Positions 43,153 through 52,364 of a DNA stretch of 64,000 nucleotides are shown here, piece after piece. The notes beneath the pieces were generated by a model. That model did no database searches, was not told the origin of the DNA, and saw only the letters and a program-made list of their open reading frames with translations. The DNA is from Pseudomonas sp. UMAB-08 (lineage in GTDB: Bacteria; Pseudomonadota; Gammaproteobacteria; Pseudomonadales; Pseudomonadaceae). Location: assembly GCF_900095225.1 (NCBI RefSeq), contig NZ_LT607422.1:126780-190779 (forward strand). The letters run 5' to 3'. How positions within the stretch are numbered: position 1 is the first letter of the stretch; the number at the start of each line of letters is the position of its first letter. The translations under genes were made by a program, and so were the position numbers.

Positions 43153-44751
43153 ATGCGTCTTACGCGTTTCGCAGCCCTTTCGCTCCTGCTCGCGCCCTTT
43201 TTCAGCACATTGCCGGCTCAGGCTGCGACCACCCTCAGCGTCTGCACCGAAGCCAGCCCCGAAGGGTTTGACGTTGTGCAGTACAACTCGCTGACGACGA
43301 CCAACGCCTCCGCCGACGTGCTCATGAACCGCTTGGTGGAGTTCGATGCGCAGAGCGGCAAACTGCTGCCCAGTCTGGCTGAACGCTGGAGTGTCTCGGC
43401 GGATGGCCTGACCTACGACTTCAAACTACGCGCCGGGGTGAAGTTTCACCACACCGATTACTTCAATCCGACCCGTGACCTGACCGCAGAAGACGTCCAG
43501 TTCAGCTTCCAGCGCATGCTCGACCCGGCCAACCCGTGGCACAAGGTCGCCCAAAGCGGCTTTCCGCATGCACAATCGATGCAGTTACCCGCACTGATCA
43601 AGAATATTGAAGCACCTGATGCGCTCACCGTCCGCTTTACCCTCAACCACCCGGACTCGACCTTCCTGGCAACGCTGAGCATGGGGTTTGCGTCGATCTA
43701 TTCCGCCGAATACACCGCGCAGCTGCTGAAGGCGGGCACCCCGGAAAAACTTAACAGCCAACCTGTCGGCACCGGTCCATTCGTCTTCAAGCGCTTCCAG
43801 AAGGACGCTGTGGTGCGTTACGCCGCCAACCCGGACTACTTCGGCGGCAAGCCCGCCGTCGACGCGCTGGTGTATGCGATCACGCCGGACGCCAACGTGC
43901 GACTGCAGAAAATCCGCCAGAACGAGTGCCAGATCACTCTTTCACCCAAGCCTCTGGATATTCAGGCCGCCAGCAAAGACCCACAGCTGAAAATCGAAAA
44001 AAACGCAGCGTTCATGACCGCGTTTGTCGCGATGAACAGCCAGCATCCGCCGCTGGACAAGCCTGAAGTTCGCCAGGCGATCAACCTCGCTTTCGATAAA
44101 AACAGCTACCTCAAAGCGGTGTTCGAAGACACCGCTGAAAACGCGACCGGGGTGTATCCACCCAACACCTGGAGCTACGCTAAAGACCTTCCCGGCTATC
44201 AGCATAATCCGGCCAAAGCCCGTGAGTTGCTGGCCAAAGCCGGTCTCAAGGATGGCTTCAAAACCACGATCTGGACGCGCCCGTCCGGCAGTTTGCTCAA
44301 CCCGAACCCGAGCCTCGGCGCGCAATTGTTGCAGGCGGACCTGGCTGCCGTCGGGATCAAGGCCGAGATCAAAGTCATCGAGTGGGGCGAGTTGATTCGT
44401 CGCGCCAAGGCTGGCGAGCATGACCTGCTGTTCATGGGCTGGGCAGGCGATAACGGCGACCCGGATAACTTCCTGACACCGCAGTTCTCCTGCGCCGCCG
44501 TAACCTCAGGGACCAACTTCGCCCGTTATTGCGACCAGGGCCTGGACAAACTGATCAGCGCAGGCAAGGCCACCAGCGATCAAGCCGAGCGCAGCGCCTT
44601 GTATCTCAAGGCTCAGACGCAGATCCAGCAACAGGCCTTGTGGCTGCCGCTGGCACACCCGACCGCCGCCGCAGTGACGCGCAAAGACGTACAGGGTTAT
44701 CAGGTGAGTCCGTTCGGTCGTCAGGACTTTTCCCACGTCATATTGAAATAG
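43153..44751 (+). CDS. Periplasmic dipeptide-binding protein, DppA-like
   Basis: 532 aa, family 5 extracellular solute-binding protein for an ABC importer. Signal peptide about 1-24 (ending PAQA). The signature KFHHTDYFNPTRDLTAEDVQFSFQRM split over about 97-123 and INLAFDKNSYLKAVF are typical of DppA. No permease or ATPase genes follow in the window, so it works with components encoded elsewhere. A strong hairpin follows. Confidence 0.9.
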   Translation: MRLTRFAALSLLLAPFFSTLPAQAATTLSVCTEASPEGFDVVQYNSLTTTNASADVLMNRLVEFDAQSGKLLPSLAERWSVSADGLTYDFKLRAGVKFHHTDYFNPTRDLTAEDVQFSFQRMLDPANPWHKVAQSGFPHAQSMQLPALIKNIEAPDALTVRFTLNHPDSTFLATLSMGFASIYSAEYTAQLLKAGTPEKLNSQPVGTGPFVFKRFQKDAVVRYAANPDYFGGKPAVDALVYAITPDANVRLQKIRQNECQITLSPKPLDIQAASKDPQLKIEKNAAFMTAFVAMNSQHPPLDKPEVRQAINLAFDKNSYLKAVFEDTAENATGVYPPNTWSYAKDLPGYQHNPAKARELLAKAGLKDGFKTTIWTRPSGSLLNPNPSLGAQLLQADLAAVGIKAEIKVIEWGELIRRAKAGEHDLLFMGWAGDNGDPDNFLTPQFSCAAVTSGTNFARYCDQGLDKLISAGKATSDQAERSALYLKAQTQIQQQALWLPLAHPTAAAVTRKDVQGYQVSPFGRQDFSHVILK

Positions 44752-44794
44752 ACGCAGGACGAAAATAACGCGCTGTACATTTTTCGTACGATAA

Positions 44795-44825
44795 ACAGGC
44801 CGCGCCCCCGCTGTGCGCGGCCTGT
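44795..44825. terminator. Terminator-like hairpin between convergent dppA-like gene and radC
   Basis: ACAGGCCGCGC pairs exactly over 11 bp with GCGCGGCCTGT around CCCCGCTGT. No long T tract, but the stem is strong and it lies between two converging genes. Confidence 0.65.
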
Positions 44826-44830
44826 GCCTC

Positions 44831-45505
44831 TCACATCAAACCGGCTTCGACCATCGACAACGGGTCGCCATCACCGATGATGAAGTGATCGAGCACCTTC
44901 ACGTCGATCATGTCCAGGGCGTCCTTGAGCAGGTGGGTCAGCCTGCAGTCATCCTCGCTGGGGTCGGGCACGCCGGACGGATGGTTGTGGCACAGGATCA
45001 ACGCCGCCGCATTGTGAGCCAGGGCGCGCTTGACCACTTGCCGGGGATGGACCTCGGCGCAACTGATCGATCCTCGAAACAACGCCTCGAACGCCAACAC
45101 CCGATGCTTGGTGTCCAGAAACAGGCAGGCGAAAACCTCGTGCGGCTCATGCCGGAGCTGCGCCTTGAGGTAGTCACGCACACCTTGCGGGTTCTCCAGG
45201 CTTGAATCGCGCTTCAAACGTTCGGCCATATGCCGACGAGACATCTCCATCACCGCCTGCAACTGCGCGAACTTTGCAGGGCCCAGCCCCAACTCCAGGC
45301 AGAAGGTTTGCAGATCAGCCTCCAGCAACGACCTGAGGCTGCCAAATTGCTTCAGCAAATGTCGCGCAAGGTCCACGGCGCTTTTTCCGGCAACACCCGT
45401 GCGCAAAAAAATCGCCAACAGTTCGGCATCGGAAAGGCTCGCCGCCCCCTGCTCAAGAAGCTTCTCCCGCGGACGCTCGGCCGCAGGCCAATCACGAATA
45501 CTCAT
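44831..45505 (-). CDS. radC: RadC family JAB/MPN protein
   Basis: 224 aa. N-terminal helix-hairpin-helix region (about 1-90, ELGLGPAKFAQLQAV) and C-terminal JAMM domain with the metal site LCHNHPSGVPDPSEDD. Long called a DNA repair protein, but the biochemical role is unsettled. GGAGG precedes the ATG. Divergent from coaBC. Confidence 0.95.
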   Translation of the reverse strand: MSIRDWPAAERPREKLLEQGAASLSDAELLAIFLRTGVAGKSAVDLARHLLKQFGSLRSLLEADLQTFCLELGLGPAKFAQLQAVMEMSRRHMAERLKRDSSLENPQGVRDYLKAQLRHEPHEVFACLFLDTKHRVLAFEALFRGSISCAEVHPRQVVKRALAHNAAALILCHNHPSGVPDPSEDDCRLTHLLKDALDMIDVKVLDHFIIGDGDPLSMVEAGLM

Positions 45506-45637
45506 AGCACCTCCATGTGTGTGGGGACCGCTGTTCCCGTGCGGTCGCTGTGCTATCTTAGCCCATCTTTTTTGCGCGGCGATCTGGCCTGGGGAGGCGT
45601 CATCGCCGTCGCGTTCACTCGACTAAAAGGCACGCCT

Positions 45638-46846
45638 ATGCAGCGGCTGTATCGAAAACGCATTGTTCTCGGCGTCGGCGGCGGCATCGCCGCCTACAAG
45701 AGCGCCGAACTGGTCCGTCGGTTACGCGACCAGGGCGCAGAAGTGCGTGTTGTCATGACCCGCGGCGGCAGTGAATTCATCACGCCCCTGACCATGCAAG
45801 CCTTGTCCGGTAATCCGGTGCACATGGATTTGCTCGACCCGGCCGCGGAAGCCGCCATGGGCCATATCGAGCTGGCCAAGTGGGCCGACCTGGTGCTGAT
45901 CGCCCCGGCTACCGCCGACCTGATCGCACGCCTGGCCCAAGGCATCGCCAATGACCTGTTGACCACCGTCGTGCTGGCCACTGACGCCTCTGTAGCGATT
46001 GCCCCGGCAATGAACCAGGCGATGTGGCGCGATCCAGCGACGCAGGCCAACACCCGACTGCTCGAAGAGCGCGGCATGCGCATGTTCGGTCCAGCATCGG
46101 GCAGCCAGGCCTGCGGCGATGTCGGCTTCGGCCGCATGCTCGAAGCGGACGAACTGGCGCAACGTGCTGCCGATTGTTTCCGCCGCGAGTCGCTGACCGG
46201 CAGGCATGTCCTGATCACCGCCGGCCCGACCCAGGAAAACATCGACCCGGTGCGCTACATCACCAACCACAGCTCGGGGAAAATGGGGTTTGCCTTGGCC
46301 GAAGCGGCGGTTGAAGCCGGCGCACGGGTGACCTTGATCACCGGCCCGGTCAATCTGCCAACCCCGGATCGCGTCACGCGGATCGACGTGGTCAGTGCCC
46401 GCGACATGCTCGCTGCCTGCGAAGCCGCGATCCCCTGCGATCTGTTTATCGCTTCCGCTGCGGTGGCCGATTACCGCCCCGAAGTGGTCGCACCGCACAA
46501 GCTCAAAAAAGACCCCAGCAACGGTGACGGCCTGCTGTTGCAGATGGTCCGCAACCCGGACATTCTTGCCACGATTGCTGGCCGCCCGGACCGTCCATTC
46601 AGTGTCGGCTTCGCTGCCGAAACCGAACATTTGCTCGACTATGCTGCACGCAAGCTCAAGGACAAGAACCTGGACCTGATCGTCGCCAACGATGTGGCTA
46701 ACCCCAGCATCGGTTTCAATAGCGAAGAGAATGCGTGCAGCGTGATTGACCGGGCGCTGCACGAAACTTTTTTTGCCCAGACCAGCAAAGGCAAGATTGC
46801 CCGCCAGCTGATCACTTTTATCGCCGACCGTCTGAACCAGGTTTAA
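45638..46846 (+). CDS. coaBC: Bifunctional phosphopantothenoylcysteine decarboxylase/synthetase
   Basis: 402 aa, two consecutive steps of coenzyme A synthesis. The N-terminal CoaC flavoprotein (about 1-185) shows GVGGGIAAYKSAELVR, the PAMN motif and the active-site cysteine in SQACGDVGFGRM. The C-terminal CoaB (about 190-400) shows AGPTQENIDPVRYITNHSSG and the catalytic lysine in KLKKDP. Start ATG 45638 (MQRLYRKRIVLGVGGG). Dut follows 6 bp later, a widely conserved pairing. Confidence 0.96.
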   Translation: MQRLYRKRIVLGVGGGIAAYKSAELVRRLRDQGAEVRVVMTRGGSEFITPLTMQALSGNPVHMDLLDPAAEAAMGHIELAKWADLVLIAPATADLIARLAQGIANDLLTTVVLATDASVAIAPAMNQAMWRDPATQANTRLLEERGMRMFGPASGSQACGDVGFGRMLEADELAQRAADCFRRESLTGRHVLITAGPTQENIDPVRYITNHSSGKMGFALAEAAVEAGARVTLITGPVNLPTPDRVTRIDVVSARDMLAACEAAIPCDLFIASAAVADYRPEVVAPHKLKKDPSNGDGLLLQMVRNPDILATIAGRPDRPFSVGFAAETEHLLDYAARKLKDKNLDLIVANDVANPSIGFNSEENACSVIDRALHETFFAQTSKGKIARQLITFIADRLNQV

Positions 46847-46852
46847 TCACGC

Positions 46853-47308
46853 ATGCATGCTTTACAAGCCAAAATCCTCGACCCTCGCATTGGTAGCGAC
46901 TTCCCTCTTCCGGCCTACGCCACCGAGGGCTCCGCCGGTCTCGACCTGCGCGCGATGCTGCAAGAAGACACGACCATCGAACCGGGCCAGACCCTGCTGA
47001 TCCCCACCGGGCTGTCGATTTACATTGGCGATCCCGGCCTCGCCGCGTTGATCCTGCCGCGCTCGGGCCTTGGCCATAAACACGGCATTGTGCTGGGCAA
47101 TCTGGTCGGCTTGATCGACTCCGATTACCAGGGCGAGTTGATGGTGTCCTGCTGGAACCGCGGCCAGACCGCCTTCAAAATCTCGATCGGCGAACGCCTT
47201 GCTCAACTGGTACTGGTGCCGGTCGTACAAGCACACTTCGAGTTGGTCGAAGAGTTCGACGAAAGCCAGCGTGGTGCTGGCGGTTTTGGTCATTCGGGCA
47301 GTCACTGA
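46853..47308 (+). CDS. dut: dUTP diphosphatase
   Basis: 151 aa trimeric enzyme that removes dUTP and yields dUMP for thymidylate synthesis. Motifs: YATEGSAGLDLRA (I), LPRSGLGHKHG (II), GLIDSDYQGE (III), GERLAQLVL (IV) and RGAGGFGHSG (V, the flexible C-terminal lid). Start gives MHALQAKILDPRIG. Cotranscribed with coaBC. Confidence 0.98.
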   Translation: MHALQAKILDPRIGSDFPLPAYATEGSAGLDLRAMLQEDTTIEPGQTLLIPTGLSIYIGDPGLAALILPRSGLGHKHGIVLGNLVGLIDSDYQGELMVSCWNRGQTAFKISIGERLAQLVLVPVVQAHFELVEEFDESQRGAGGFGHSGSH

Positions 47309-47344
47309 AACAACGTCTAAAATGGCCACTTGAACCCTGACCCG

Positions 47345-47375
47345 GCCGTTTGGGCCCTAACGGACACCAAACGGC
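47345..47375 (+). other. Hairpin between dut and algC
   Basis: GCCGTTTGG (47345-47353) pairs with CCAAACGGC (47367-47375) around 13 bases. No T tract follows. It could be a weak terminator or an mRNA processing site between dut and algC. Confidence 0.45.
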
Positions 47376-47423
47376 TCAGGAAAGACCCTTTGCGATTCAG
47401 GATGAATACCGGGGAGAGGTGAT

Positions 47424-50027
47424 GTGAAAGGCTTTAACCGCACCGCCACAGCAAGCAATCACTCACAAACTCCCGACAGCCAGCCATCGGCTGCGCGTCA
47501 ACCCATTCTTTCGCCCGGCCTTGTTTCGTCTGTCGCAGGGCTGCTCGCGGCCAGCGTGTTGTTGTGGCTGGCGTTATTCAGCCATCCACAACAACAGACC
47601 CGGCTCAGCCAGGCCTGGGGTTCAAGCCAGGCCGGCGCCTTGGGCCTGGCGCTCAAACAACTGAACGCCGAGACGCAAACCGCCGCGCTCGACGGCGCGC
47701 TTGCCCAGGCACTGCAAAGCAATGACCCCACCTTGATCAGCCAGGCTGAAAATCAGCTGCGCTATCACGACAGCGTGGTGGGCGCCCGGCTCAACCCTCT
47801 CGGCCGGACCGACGTGGATGCGCAAGGTCCCGTGCCGGTGAATTTTTCCACCCTGGACATGCTCAACAAAGCAGCACTCGGCCAGACGCCCTCCCCTGAA
47901 GCGCGCAAAGTCGGCGAGCGCTGGCTGGTCTATAACGTTGCACCGCTGCGGGCGAGCCCTGGCGCACCGATCACCGGCACCCTGTTGCTGGCATTCGACC
48001 TGCAACGGGTGCTGAGCGCGCTGCCGGTTTTGCTCGCTGATATTGGCCAGGTCCAGGTGACCCAACAGTTCGGCGTCAGTCCTGCGCAAGTTCTGCTGCA
48101 ACGCGGTCAACCAGCAGCAGGTTCATCACAGACCTTCGACACCGGCCAACCCAACTGGAAACTCGACTTCACGCCGGGCCCGGCACTCGATTCATCAGTG
48201 CCCTGGCTGTTTCTGGCGCTGGCTGCGCTGGTCGCTCTAGCCGGTGTCGTGCTTGGGCTGTACCTCAACGACAGCGCCTTGCAGCGCCGCATTTCGGCAG
48301 ATGCCCGACAGCTGGACCAACTGCTTCAAGAACTCTCAGGCGGAAAAGCCGTCAAAGCTTTCGGATTAAGCCTGCCGGCCCTGAACGGACTGGCACAGAG
48401 CTTGGCCAGGTTTTCGCTCCGCAATGCGCCATCGACCACGGTCCAGGGCGCATCAAGTGACAAGAACCGCTTCAATAACGACTTAGCGACAAGCAGTGCC
48501 CCAGCGTCGACTCAGCCCAATGCCCCGCGTACTGAGTGGGTCGATCCGCTGTTTCAAGATACCGACATTCTCGATATCGACTTCCTCGACGAAAACCAGG
48601 ATTTCCTGAGATTGGAGCACCCCCCAGTTATGAGCAGTACAGCATTGGTGGCACCCAAATTTCCTGACACCATCTTCCGCGCCTACGATATTCGTGGCGT
48701 CGTCGGTGACACCCTCTTCGCAGAAACGGCTTACTGGATTGGTCGCGCCATCGGCTCCGAGAGTCTGGCCAAGAATGAACCTAACGTCTCCGTAGGTCGC
48801 GATGGCCGCCTGTCCGGCCCGGAGCTGGTACAGCAACTGATTCAGGGCCTGCACGACAGCGGCTGCCACGTCAGCGATGTCGGCCTCGTACCGACCCCTG
48901 CGCTCTATTACGCTGCCAACGTGCTTGCCGGGAAAACCGGTGTGATGCTGACCGGCAGCCACAACCCGCGAGACTACAACGGCTTCAAGATCGTCATTGC
49001 CGGCGACACCCTGGCCAACGAACAGATCCAGGCCCTGCACACGCGCCTGAAAACCAACGACCTGACCACCGGCAAAGGCAGCATCGAGAAAGTCGAAATC
49101 CTTGATCGCTACTTCAAGCAGATCACCGAAGATGTTGTCCTCGCCCGACGCATGAAGGTCGTGGTCGACTGTGGCAACGGCGCGGCGGGCGTCATCGCTC
49201 CGCGATTGCTCGAAGCCCTGAACTGCGAAATCATCCCGCTGTTCTGCGACGTCGACGGCAACTTCCCGAACCACCACCCTGATCCAGGCAAACCGGAAAA
49301 CCTCGTTGACCTGATCGCCAAGGTCAAGGAAACCGGCGCCGACCTGGGCCTGGCCTTTGACGGTGACGGTGACCGCGTAGGCGTCGTTACCAACACCGGC
49401 AACATCGTGTTCCCGGATCGCCTGTTGATGCTGTTCGCCAAAGATGTGGTGTCACGCAATCCCGGTGCCGATATCATTTTCGACGTCAAATGCACCCGCC
49501 GCCTGACTCCGCTGATCCGCGAATACGGCGGTCGTCCGGTGATGTGGAAAACCGGTCACTCGCTGATCAAAAAGAAGATGCGCGAAAGCGGTGCGCTGCT
49601 GGCAGGCGAAATGAGCGGGCACATCTTCTTCAAGGAACGCTGGTTCGGTTTCGACGACGGCATCTACAGCGCGGCACGCCTGCTGGAAATCCTCAGCCAG
49701 GAGAAAGCCACCGCTGAAGAAGTCTTCGCGACCTTCCCGAATGATATTTCCACACCGGAAATCAATATCGATGTGACGGACGTGACCAAGTTCAGCATCA
49801 TTGAAGCGCTGCAACGCGATGCCCAATGGGGCGACGCACAGTTGACCAGCATTGATGGCGTGCGAGTGGACTACCCCAAAGGCTGGGGTCTGGTGCGTGC
49901 ATCCAACACCACGCCGGTCCTGGTATTACGCTTCGAGGCCGACACTGAAGCCGAATTGCAGCGCATCAAGGACGTGTTCCACGCCCAGCTCAAGAACGTT
50001 GCGCCCGACCTCCAATTACCGTTTTGA
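47424..50027 (+). CDS. algC: Phosphomannomutase/phosphoglucomutase AlgC with membrane-anchored N-terminal region
   Basis: 867 aa. Residues 1-400 form an anchor: a membrane segment at about 33-53, a periplasmic region of about 200 residues, a second segment at about 257-280, then a low-complexity linker. From 403 onward is the complete roughly 465-residue AlgC enzyme, which interconverts mannose and glucose 6- and 1-phosphates for alginate, LPS and rhamnolipid. The phosphoserine lies in TGSHNPRDYNG (S512, S110 from the inner start), the metal loop is DGDGDRVG. An internal ATG at 48630 would yield the classical short AlgC; GGAG lies 12 bp before it. Confidence 0.93.
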   Translation: MKGFNRTATASNHSQTPDSQPSAARQPILSPGLVSSVAGLLAASVLLWLALFSHPQQQTRLSQAWGSSQAGALGLALKQLNAETQTAALDGALAQALQSNDPTLISQAENQLRYHDSVVGARLNPLGRTDVDAQGPVPVNFSTLDMLNKAALGQTPSPEARKVGERWLVYNVAPLRASPGAPITGTLLLAFDLQRVLSALPVLLADIGQVQVTQQFGVSPAQVLLQRGQPAAGSSQTFDTGQPNWKLDFTPGPALDSSVPWLFLALAALVALAGVVLGLYLNDSALQRRISADARQLDQLLQELSGGKAVKAFGLSLPALNGLAQSLARFSLRNAPSTTVQGASSDKNRFNNDLATSSAPASTQPNAPRTEWVDPLFQDTDILDIDFLDENQDFLRLEHPPVMSSTALVAPKFPDTIFRAYDIRGVVGDTLFAETAYWIGRAIGSESLAKNEPNVSVGRDGRLSGPELVQQLIQGLHDSGCHVSDVGLVPTPALYYAANVLAGKTGVMLTGSHNPRDYNGFKIVIAGDTLANEQIQALHTRLKTNDLTTGKGSIEKVEILDRYFKQITEDVVLARRMKVVVDCGNGAAGVIAPRLLEALNCEIIPLFCDVDGNFPNHHPDPGKPENLVDLIAKVKETGADLGLAFDGDGDRVGVVTNTGNIVFPDRLLMLFAKDVVSRNPGADIIFDVKCTRRLTPLIREYGGRPVMWKTGHSLIKKKMRESGALLAGEMSGHIFFKERWFGFDDGIYSAARLLEILSQEKATAEEVFATFPNDISTPEINIDVTDVTKFSIIEALQRDAQWGDAQLTSIDGVRVDYPKGWGLVRASNTTPVLVLRFEADTEAELQRIKDVFHAQLKNVAPDLQLPF

Positions 50028-50056
50028 ATGAACCCTTGTTTTCACTGGAGCCCTGA

Positions 50057-50962
50057 ATGACCCTCGAACACGATGCCGCTGCTAATGTAGCCAAAGTTTT
50101 GTCCGAAGCGCTGCCCTACATTCGCCGATTTGTCGGCAAGACGCTGGTGATCAAATACGGCGGCAACGCTATGGAGAGCGAGGAGCTGAAAACCGGCTTT
50201 GCGCGCGATATCGTGCTGATGAAAGCCGTCGGTATCAACCCGGTAGTGGTTCACGGCGGGGGTCCGCAAATCGGCGACCTGCTCAAGCGTCTGTCCATCG
50301 AAAGCCACTTCATCGACGGCATGCGCGTCACTGACGCACAAACCATGGACGTGGTGGAAATGGTCCTGGGCGGCCAGGTCAACAAGGACATCGTCAACCT
50401 GATCAACCGCCACGGCGGCAGCGCCATTGGCTTGACCGGCAAGGACGCTGAACTGATCCGCGCGCGAAAGCTCACGGTCACCCGGCAGACGCCAGACATG
50501 ACCAAGCCGGAAATCATTGATATCGGCCAGGTCGGTGAAGTGGTCGGGGTTAACACCGACCTGCTGAACATGCTGGTCAAAGGCGACTTTATTCCGGTCA
50601 TCGCGCCTATCGGCGTCGGCCCTAATGGTGAGTCGTACAACATCAACGCCGACCTGGTTGCAGGCAAAGTCGCGGAAGCCCTCAAGGCCGAAAAACTGAT
50701 TTTGCTGACCAACATCGCTGGCTTGATGAATAAACAAGGCGAAGTCCTGACCGGGCTGACCACCGAACAAGTCGATGGCTTGATCGCCGACGGCACCATC
50801 TACGGCGGCATGCTGCCCAAGATCCGGTGCGCACTGGAAGCGGTTCAGGGCGGGGTCAACAGCTCACACATCATCGACGGACGCGTGCCCAATGCCGTGC
50901 TGCTGGAGATCTTCACCGACAGCGGCGTCGGCACTCAGATCACCAATCGCAAGCGCCATTGA
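50057..50962 (+). CDS. argB: Acetylglutamate kinase
   Basis: 301 aa amino-acid kinase phosphorylating N-acetylglutamate in arginine synthesis. ATP and substrate motifs: KYGGNAM (about 35-41), VHGGGPQIGDLL (about 64-75), and LVAGKVAEALKAEKLILLTN. The N-terminal extension (about 1-25, ANVAKVLSEALPYI) is that of arginine-inhibited hexameric enzymes. Follows algC by 29 bp, as in P. aeruginosa. Confidence 0.98.
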   Translation: MTLEHDAAANVAKVLSEALPYIRRFVGKTLVIKYGGNAMESEELKTGFARDIVLMKAVGINPVVVHGGGPQIGDLLKRLSIESHFIDGMRVTDAQTMDVVEMVLGGQVNKDIVNLINRHGGSAIGLTGKDAELIRARKLTVTRQTPDMTKPEIIDIGQVGEVVGVNTDLLNMLVKGDFIPVIAPIGVGPNGESYNINADLVAGKVAEALKAEKLILLTNIAGLMNKQGEVLTGLTTEQVDGLIADGTIYGGMLPKIRCALEAVQGGVNSSHIIDGRVPNAVLLEIFTDSGVGTQITNRKRH

Positions 50963-50986
50963 TTGATCGATAAGCCGCGCAACTGA

Positions 50987-51026
50987 AAGGCCCCGTCCGG
51001 TTCACACCGGGCGGGGCCTTTTTTTT
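50987..51026 (+). terminator. Rho-independent terminator of argB
   Basis: AAGGCCCCGTCCGG pairs with CCGGGCGGGGCCTT (one mismatch) and runs into eight Ts. Confidence 0.95.
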
Positions 51027-51036
51027 CGGGAGTCTG

Positions 51037-51627
51037 TCAGTGCTGCAACTGCTGAACCCGCACTCTATCAATCGCAAAATCGGCCTCAGCCTGTTTGCGC
51101 GAATCCTGATAACGCTCGACTTCAGCCCTCAGGCTTTGCTGATCGTCACGCAGGCTGTTCATCTGATCGAGTAGCGGCTGCGGCACAACACGCCCGGCCC
51201 GTTCCTGGGCCGCAGCCTGGCCCTGAAGCGTGCTCTGCTGAGAGATCAAGCCTTGCAGGTTGCCCTGTGCCACAGCAATCAAGGCATCCAGCTCGGCGAG
51301 CTTACGGGTCTTGGCCCGGTCGACATCGCTCACGCTGCTGTACAAATGCAGCAGTTGCGCATTGGCGTCGGCCTTGGCCTTGTCGGCCTGCTGACGCTGG
51401 ATTTCCTCCGCCGTGGGGGCTGGCGGCACGACCTGTATCACCCGGCCCCGCTCATTGAGCACCTGGTAACCCTTGCCGACATACTCTGGCGGCACACCTT
51501 GACGGTCGAGAACGATCCCACCCTTGTTGTCGACGTAGCGATAGAGCAACACAGGCGTTTTATCCGCAGCCTGTACAGTCATCACATTCAACGCCAATAG
51601 CAGCCCAACGGTGCTCAGTTTGAGCAT
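51037..51627 (-). CDS. DUF4124 secreted protein with coiled coil
   Basis: 196 aa. Signal peptide about 1-20 (MLKLSTVGLLLALNVMTVQA). A DUF4124 domain follows (LLYRYVDNKGGIVLDRQGVP), then a long helical coiled coil (about 75-190) rich in Gln, Ala and Arg. Function unknown; probably periplasmic. ATG 51627 is the only start giving a signal peptide. Ends facing argB and lies just downstream of pyrE on the same strand (13 bp), so it may be cotranscribed. Confidence 0.85.
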   Translation of the reverse strand: MLKLSTVGLLLALNVMTVQAADKTPVLLYRYVDNKGGIVLDRQGVPPEYVGKGYQVLNERGRVIQVVPPAPTAEEIQRQQADKAKADANAQLLHLYSSVSDVDRAKTRKLAELDALIAVAQGNLQGLISQQSTLQGQAAAQERAGRVVPQPLLDQMNSLRDDQQSLRAEVERYQDSRKQAEADFAIDRVRVQQLQH

Positions 51628-51640
51628 AAATGCAGCATCC

Positions 51641-52282
51641 TCAAATTCCGTACTGCGCCCGATAAGCCTCGACCGCAGGCAAATAATGCTTGAGTTGCGG
51701 GTCATCGGCCAAAAATTGCAGGACCTGATTCAAGGACACGATGCTGATCACCGGGATACCGAAGTCACGTTCGACCTCCTGAATCGCCGACAGCTCGCCG
51801 TTGCCGCGTTCCTGACGATTCAGGGCGATCAGCACACCGGCCGCCTTCGCGCCCTGGTCCTTGATGATCTGCATGACCTCACGAATGGCCGTACCGGCAG
51901 TGATCACGTCGTCGATGATCAACACATTACCTTCCAGTGGCGCGCCGACCAGGCTTCCGCCTTCGCCGTGAGCCTTGGCTTCCTTGCGATTGAAGCACCA
52001 CGGCAGATCCAGTTGATGATGTTCAGCCAAAGCCACGGCCGTCGTGGCCGCCAGGGGAATACCCTTGTAGGCCGGGCCGAACAGAACATCGAAAGAAATG
52101 CCGCTCTCAACCACCGCCTGGGCGTAGAAACGACCGAGCTGAGCCAGGGCAGAACCACTGTTGAACAGGCCGGCATTGAAGAAATATGGACTGGTCCGTC
52201 CAGACTTCAAAGTGAACTCACCGAAGCGCAGAACACCGCGATCGATGGCAAAACGAATGAAGTCGCGCTGATATGCCTGCAT
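51641..52282 (-). CDS. pyrE: Orotate phosphoribosyltransferase
   Basis: 213 aa pyrimidine enzyme: orotate plus PRPP to OMP. PRPP loop VLIIDDVITAGTAIRE at about 119-134 and the orotate motif FKS-like LKSGRTSPYFFNAG (about 26-39). Start ATG at 52282 (MQAYQRDFIRFAID). Divergent from crc, an arrangement seen in P. aeruginosa and P. putida. Confidence 0.97.
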   Translation of the reverse strand: MQAYQRDFIRFAIDRGVLRFGEFTLKSGRTSPYFFNAGLFNSGSALAQLGRFYAQAVVESGISFDVLFGPAYKGIPLAATTAVALAEHHQLDLPWCFNRKEAKAHGEGGSLVGAPLEGNVLIIDDVITAGTAIREVMQIIKDQGAKAAGVLIALNRQERGNGELSAIQEVERDFGIPVISIVSLNQVLQFLADDPQLKHYLPAVEAYRAQYGI

Positions 52283-52364
52283 GAAAAAAGCCCCAAATAC
52301 CACGGATTTAGCTAATTAGGTAGAGCTCGGGTATCATACACGCACGTGATTTTTGGGGCCATTT

